From Anaeramoeba flamelloides (lineage: Eukaryota; Metamonada; Anaeramoebidae): a stretch of DNA of 64,000 nt. The notes under the pieces are model-generated. The model saw only the letters and a list, made by a program, of their open reading frames with translations, ran no database searches and was not told the DNA's origin. The position numbers and the translations under genes were made by a program. The DNA lies in contig JANTQA010000026.1 of assembly GCA_027625915.1 (NCBI GenBank), forward strand, positions 7,192,001 to 7,256,000, read 5' to 3'. Within the stretch, counting starts at the first letter, position 1, and each line of letters opens with the position of its first letter. Positions 58,643-64,000 of this stretch are shown in pieces.

Positions 58643-59108
58643 ATGAAACAACAAATTGTATTCCTTTTCTTTTTTTTCGTTCTTCCCTTAGTCTTGTGTC
58701 AAGACTCTAAATTAAAAACCGGGGACACAAGTTGTACATGGACACAGGATGGTCACACTTATAATTTCCATAATTTAATTGATTATGATAACAACTATGA
58801 AGCAACAGATTCAGATGAAAAAACGCATTGGTTTTTTAATATTTGTAAAGGTACAAATTATGTTGATGCAGAAGATTGTTCGTGTTGTACTAATCGTGAT
58901 ACAACAGCTTACACTTATTATTATACTAAGGATACTTGTAAAGCTTGGGGTAATTGGAGTATGGGAAATTCCTACCAATACATTGATACAGATGCAAAGA
59001 ATATCGGTGTCATGATTATAAATCAAGCAGCTTCAGGCAGTAAGTCTGTTAGGTATAATATGTTTTGTAATGACGATGAAGTAAGAATTTTTGTTTTGTT
59101 TTTGTAAT

Positions 59109-59140
<32 letters not shown>

Positions 59141-61162
59141 TGAAAATCCTGAACCATTTTTTTCTTTTTTCTGTTTTTTTTTATTTCTGATACCCTTTAA
59201 TACATCTAGGAATATGTCTTGATTTCTCAATATGAGTACGACACCCTTCCTCCTCATGTTCAAATTAATATTGGAACTGTTTATGGTTTGTATTTTTTTT
59301 TTTAAATTTTTTTTTTTTCTTCTTTTTTTTTTATTTTTTTTTTTTTTTTTTGAATAAAATTCTTGGGTTGTTTTTTTGCTTTTTTTTAAAAAATTTTTTT
59401 ATTCTTTTTTGTGAATTTTCTTCTTAGTTTAATTCCAAAAATTCTATTGTTTTTTGTTGTTGTGATCGTGAATTTATTTTTCCTTCATGAAAACAAAAAA
59501 AAACTTGACTATTTTTTTTTTTTTTTTTTTTTTTCCAGAGAAAACCAAACCAAAACAAAAAACCAACCAAACTGAAATAAAAATCAAAAATTTTCAAAAA
59601 CCAACAAACCAAATTATTTTTTTTCCTTTAAATTTTTTTTCTCTCTCTCTCAATCTTGATTTGTGACTACCAAAAGCGTGTAAAGTTGAACCAACACCAA
59701 CCCCATCCCCAACTCCTGATCCATATTTCTGTCAAACAATCCAAAGTAATGAATTGTATAACCTTTTCCCAGCAAAGAAATTATATCAAAAAACAGTTAA
59801 CGGAAATAAATACTGGTTACACCCATGTGATTATGTTGTTCATACAAGTGGGTGTGATTGCTGTACTGCAGGTGTTGCAACAGGGTGGCTTCAAAGAAGC
59901 GATGGTTCTTGTCAACAACTTGGACATCTTGATACAAGTACTTGGGTACCACTTCCAGAAGATCAAGCCGATGAGGGTGTTTCTCTTGAATATTTTGTAA
60001 AAACTTCTCTTGGTCATAAAACAAGATCAATGAAATATGACTTTATTTGTGACCCTGCTACCGAAGGTGATATTGACGAAATTAACGAATTAAATTTAAT
60101 TCCACCAAGAACTGAAATTACTTTGACCACAAAATATGGTTTGAATCTTAATTTTTCTTTTTTTTTCATATTACCAAAAATACTACCAAAGTGTTGTTTT
60201 AAACCAGTTTCAATAACAAATTTAAACAAGAAATCGAGAGTCATTCTTTAAATTTTCAATATTTGATCCTAAGATCCAAAGCCTGACTACTTGAAGATAA
60301 GTTTCAATATAAAACCACTTTTTTTTTTCCCTCCTTCCCATTTCCAAAATTAAAAAAATAAAAAAAATAATTTTAAAAATAAAATGGATTTATTTGGGAA
60401 CTTTCAGGAAGAAAATTTTCCAAATGACAATTTACTTTCAAGAAATCAATAATTTAAAATAGTTTTTCAAGATAAAAATTTTTAAAAAATATTCGTTTTG
60501 ATATAAATATGTTTATTGAATATTTTTGATAAAGCTGCTTTAAATAAGTTCGGAATAAAAGTTTTAAACTGTGTTACACAAACTATTTGACCCCCCTTCT
60601 CCTTTAAGCAGTTTGATATAACACTTTTACGAGCTTTTAGCACTCATTTTTTTCTAAAAATGTCGGTATTAATAATTAAATAAAATTTGAAATATTATCC
60701 CTTGAAGAATGATATTTTAAGAATGGGTGAAAAAAACAAGTTTCAAAAAGTGATCACAAAATGTTTCTATTTGATTAAAAAAACTGTTTTATTTTACACT
60801 TTAACTAAAAAATTTTTAAAAAATTATTCTTTAAAATCATGAAACAATCGTTAATTACTTTTTTTTTTCTTTTCTTTTATTTTAATATTCTATTAATTGT
60901 TTTACTTCATAAATATCCTATTAATAATTTAATATTCAATTGAAAAATTATAATAGCTTGCCCACAAGATCCTTTAAATCCAACAATTTACCCATCACCA
61001 ACAGTCAAATCATCACCAACATCTTCACCCACAACTATTGGTGGTGTGAAAGGAGGATATGTTTTCTTAATTGTATTCTTCTGTGGTATTGCTTCCTTCG
61101 CCATTGGTTTCTTTGTTCAAAAATACAGAAAAGGTAAAAATGATTTATATGAAAACATTTAA
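58643..61162 (+). CDS. Type I membrane protein with two tandem MRH domains
   Basis: Likely a sorting receptor or Atg27/mannose-6-phosphate-receptor relative in the Golgi-endosome system. Exons are 58643-59080, 59210-59285, 59677-60138 and 60957-61162; donors are GTAAGA, GTTTGT and GTTTGA, acceptors CTAG, AAAG and ATAG, and all phases agree. The 393-residue protein has a signal peptide (cleavage near Q20). The first MRH domain spans about 31-173, with YNFHNLIDY, FFNICKG, a CSCC motif, IGVMIINQA, RYNMFC and a final TVYAC. A Thr/Pro linker (PTPTPSPTPDP) leads to a second MRH domain at about 190-327 (HPCDYVV, CDCC, KYDFIC, TKYAC). After a Ser/Thr/Pro stalk comes one TM helix (360-379) and a 14-residue cytosolic tail ending DLYENI, a tyrosine-type YxxI signal at the very C-terminus. 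Whether the sugar-binding Gln, Arg, Glu and Tyr residues are all present needs an alignment. An AAAG|GTAAAA near 61133 could be one more donor, but the tail reads well without it. Confidence 0.85.
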
Positions 61163-63895
61163 AATCAAAAAATAGTATAATTCATATTTCGGATTAATAA
61201 ATATTATTATTTGAACGAATAAATAATCTAAAAAATCATTTTTAAAAAGGTTACAGATGATTTTAATATTTTTTTTATATTTTTTCTTACTCTTAATCTT
61301 ATTCTTTTTTCTTTTTCATATTTTTTTTACTCCTTTTTATTTTTATTTCTTTCGTTTTAAATAATTTGTTTTTTTATTTAATTACAAATAAATTTTGATT
61401 CCTATCTTTAAACTAAAAGAAACTTTATTCAACTCAAGTTTCAAATTATCACATAAAAAATATTTTCAAAAATTATTTTTATTATCACTTTTCTTTTAAT
61501 TGTTTAATATTTTTTTTTTTTTTACTTTTTCTTTTGTCATCATTTTTAAAATCATCAAATATATCCGAGTTTGTCAAGTAGAAGAGAGATAAAAATTATC
61601 ATCAAAGATTTGTTCAAACGTACAAAAAGTGTAATAAGGTCGTCTCGAGATCTTTATAATTTTTTGTGTAGTTTATTAAAATTTTCAGATCAAAAATTCA
61701 GTAAAATTGTTTTCAGTGTCAAGTCATTACAGTGAAAAATAATTTTCTGAAATGGAATTAAAAAATTTTTAGAATTTTTTTGATACGAAATAATCCCAAT
61801 TAAAAAGTAGCCAACATGTGATTGACAATCGATCTCAACAAATCAACAATCAAAAAACCTGGTCATTTTTAGAAAAAAGTGCCCAAGAGAAATACTCAAT
61901 TTTTAATTTAAATGGTTGTGATTTTTAATTTCGAAAAAAGCAATGTTTGTTTTGGAGTTTTCTCTCTTTGGCTCTTATTGAGTTCTCAGTGATTTTTTTT
62001 TTCATTTTTTTACTATTTTCAAATGAGTTATTTTTTTCTAAAGAATGTTACAAAATCCCTTCTTTTTCAAATACATAAGGTTACAAAATAACTCGAAAAT
62101 TAGATTAAATCAAATTGAATTGATTGTATACAGAAAAAAGAATAAAAATAATTTTTTAACAATTAAGGTAATCACAATCTTTGGAAAGTAAAAAATTGAA
62201 AAACTCTGTTATTGAACCATGGTTTGTCTAATAACCCATGTTTTTTTTTTTTTTTTTTGGTATATTTAAGAGGATTTTGATTCGGTTTCGAATCTTTGTT
62301 GTTTTTTCTGCTCTATTTTAAATGTGATTATAATTATTGTTTTTTTTTTTTTTTAACGTCTTATAAAGTTCAAACTTAACATGGAAATGTTTAAAATTTA
62401 GATTTCATTGGGGTTTAATATTTTCTTTACATGTATTTTAATGTTTATATTTTACATTTTCTTGTTTTTTTTTATCTTTTCAAAAGGAAAATTTTTTGAA
62501 AAAATTTTTTTATGTTTGAAAACAAGAGAATTCTCTCAAAAACTTTTTTTTTTTTTTTTTTTTAACTTTAATATGTCCTTAATACAATTAAGCATTATTT
62601 TTTTCCAATTAATATTTTTCTAAATCTAGTTTATAACTTAATTCAATTAACCACTGGGATAAATTTTTTTTAGAATAAAAACACTCTCAACTTTTGAATA
62701 TCGAAAATATTTTTTGAAATTACTGTGCACTTTTTTATTTTTTTTTTAAAAAATTGGGGTTGTGAAAAGTTTGAAATCAAAGAATAAGTTAATATATCCG
62801 AATTAGAATCCTTTTCGAGAGAGTTTATCTTTTAAATTTAATTTTTTTTGAATTTTACCATTTCAAACTAAAAAAAACATTTGAAGATTGAATTAGTCCC
62901 TTTTGTGAAAAGAAAATTTCCATAATTTAGAATTTGTTTTAGTAAATGAGTTAAAACAAGATATTTTATATAAAAATATACATAAATTCAACTCTGAATT
63001 CAATTATTTTGGTAAAAAATGTTTTCAAGAAAAAGTTATATTGAAACTTTATTTATTTTTATTTTTTCATTTAGTTTTTTTAATTGTATTAATGGAAAGT
63101 ATTTGATCAGTTTTCCAGTTTTAGTGTTTTTTGGGTCTTAGGGAAATATTGTTGGGGATTTTTATAAAAAAATCCATATTCAAAATAAAAACTTCACCAA
63201 TGAATATATTCGATTTTTTTTTTTTTTTTTTTTTAAACACAAAACATAGAATTAATATTTTTTTAAAAACACAACTTTAATAAAAACAAACAACATTTGA
63301 AAACTTTAGAAGATTAAAACATTTTTAAACACCGATTATTGAACAGACTGTTGATAATTTAAAAATTAAAACATTTGAAAATAGTTTTAGTTGAAACTTT
63401 TGTAATTTGTCATAAATGTCAAGGATTATAGTAAAACCAAAGAAATTACTCTTTTTTTAAATTCTCCAAAATGACAATTAACTTTATGTTAATTTGAAAA
63501 ATTAAAAAAAAAAACATTTTTAGATTTTCTTGAGTTTATTTTTATTTTTAAAATTTATGAATTTCTGAATAAAACAGAAAAAATCAAAAAAACAACTGTT
63601 AATTTTTTTTAATTTTTCTTTTTATTAGAAAATCAAAATCTTTCAGAAACAGATACAAGAAAGAAAATAAAAAATAATATTAACTTTTCCAGAATTTCAT
63701 AAAATTGATTGAAATTAAGATTTCTTTTAATTCTTTTCAATTACCAAAAATAACATTACTTGAAGACATTGAACAGTACTTTGCAATAAACCCTACTATA
63801 ATAGTTTAAAATCACATTTATTTGGCCAAAGAAATGGTTTAAAAGATCCACTCCCAAATAAACCGAGATTTTCTAAATTAGGAAAACGCACAATA
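61163..63895. other. Intergenic region right of the MRH gene
   Basis: AT-rich with many T runs. A family C-like segment lies at 63515-63720. The 71-codon open frame at 62408-62623 is Phe/Ile-rich and unlikely to be real. Nothing else is seen. Confidence 0.5.
63515..63720. repeat. Family C-like hairpin, copy near right edge
   Basis: Starts TTTTCTTGAGTTTATTTTTA, then AATAAAACAGAAAAAATC as in the other copies, and ends with an AACTTTTCCAGAATTTCATA unit as at 21960 and 35900. Boundaries are approximate. Confidence 0.45.
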
Positions 63896-64000
63896 ATGAA
63901 AAGATATATTTTTTTATTATTATTGTTGAGATTATTATTACTATTAGTATCGAATCTATCATATTTTAACAATTGTGGAAAAAATGGCGTAAAGGGTTAT
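63896..64000 (+). CDS. Start of a secreted or membrane protein, cut by window edge
   Basis: An ATG at 63896 opens a frame that is still open at the last base (35 codons). It encodes MKRYIF, then a Leu-rich hydrophobic run (LLLLLRLLLLLVSNLS), then YFNNCGKNGVKGY. This is a standard signal-peptide layout followed by a Cys/Gly segment that could begin an EGF-like or other disulfide-rich ectodomain. The family cannot be told from so little. Many proteins of this kind are surface or secreted. Confidence 0.5.
   Translation, partial: MKRYIFLLLLLRLLLLLVSNLSYFNNCGKNGVKGY

Noticed and set aside
59033-60250. Minus-strand frames across the MRH gene
   Set aside because: The plus-strand exons with conserved Cys pattern account for the region; these are shadows.
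1-64000. CRISPR array, operon-like bacterial genes, LTR or virus-like elements, rRNA genes
   Set aside because: No regularly spaced repeats, no prokaryotic gene organisation, no capsid, integrase or envelope motifs or long terminal direct repeats, and no rRNA-like conserved blocks were seen.

Overview
This is nuclear DNA of a very AT-rich eukaryote, about 80% A+T judging by eye. Genes have spliceosomal GT-AG introns, TAA, TAG and TGA all end recognisable proteins (so the code is standard), and coding exons stand out as islands of balanced codons in a background of A and T runs. Asn, Lys and Glu homopolymers, long transposon-filled introns and a signalosome/BRISC gene set suggest a free-living amoeboid protist. 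The lineage (for example Anaeramoeba-like or amoebozoan) is a guess that the sequence does not settle.

Layout. About 1.5-2.2 kb: an unrecognised, possibly decayed minus-strand gene. 2.3-3.6 kb: ribosomal protein eS1 (RPS3A), two exons. 6.4-11.1 kb: COP9 signalosome subunit 1, three exons, with repeats in its second intron. 14.8-28.9 kb: a RhoGAP/IQ-motif protein whose 7.7-kb second intron holds a nest of transposons (a LINE cut by a 2.3-kb long-TIR element, two 0.7-kb TA-flanked elements and a hairpin element). 29.8-32.2 kb: a 5'-truncated LINE with its own target-site duplication. 33.0-34.1 kb: a bZIP transcription factor on the minus strand. 37.7-38.4 kb: a MERIT40/BABAM1-like gene. 38.4-44.6 kb: repeats only. 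44.6-46.1 kb: UFD1 on the minus strand, three exons, followed upstream by a perfect 138-bp inverted repeat. 51.3-53.1 kb: a DNAJC16-like ER J-domain protein. 58.6-61.2 kb: a type I membrane protein with two tandem MRH domains, four exons. 63.9 kb to the right edge: the start of a secreted or membrane protein cut by the window.

The genes are not an operon and their neighbourhood has no obvious functional meaning. Three of them (CSN1, BABAM1, UFD1) belong to ubiquitin pathways and two (the J-domain and MRH proteins) to the secretory pathway, but such housekeeping genes are common enough for this to be chance.

Non-coding sequence is dominated by several repeat families that I grouped by comparing copies within the window: family A (about 195-bp palindromic MITEs with CAGTC ends and TA flanks), family B (about 0.7-kb elements with AACT...CAGTCAAAG ends and TA flanks), family C (hairpin units with a TTTTCTTGAGTTTTCTG motif, often next to LINE remnants), an APE-endonuclease/RT LINE family (at least four copies), three dispersed repeats D, E and F, and three single-copy foldback structures. 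I found no CRISPR array, no LTR or virus-like element, no convincing intact tRNA or rRNA gene, and no clearly new multi-gene system. The most unusual items are the multivalent SHP tail of UFD1, the perfect 138-bp inverted repeat beside it, the tandem-duplicated MRH receptor with a C-terminal YxxI signal, and the nested transposons.
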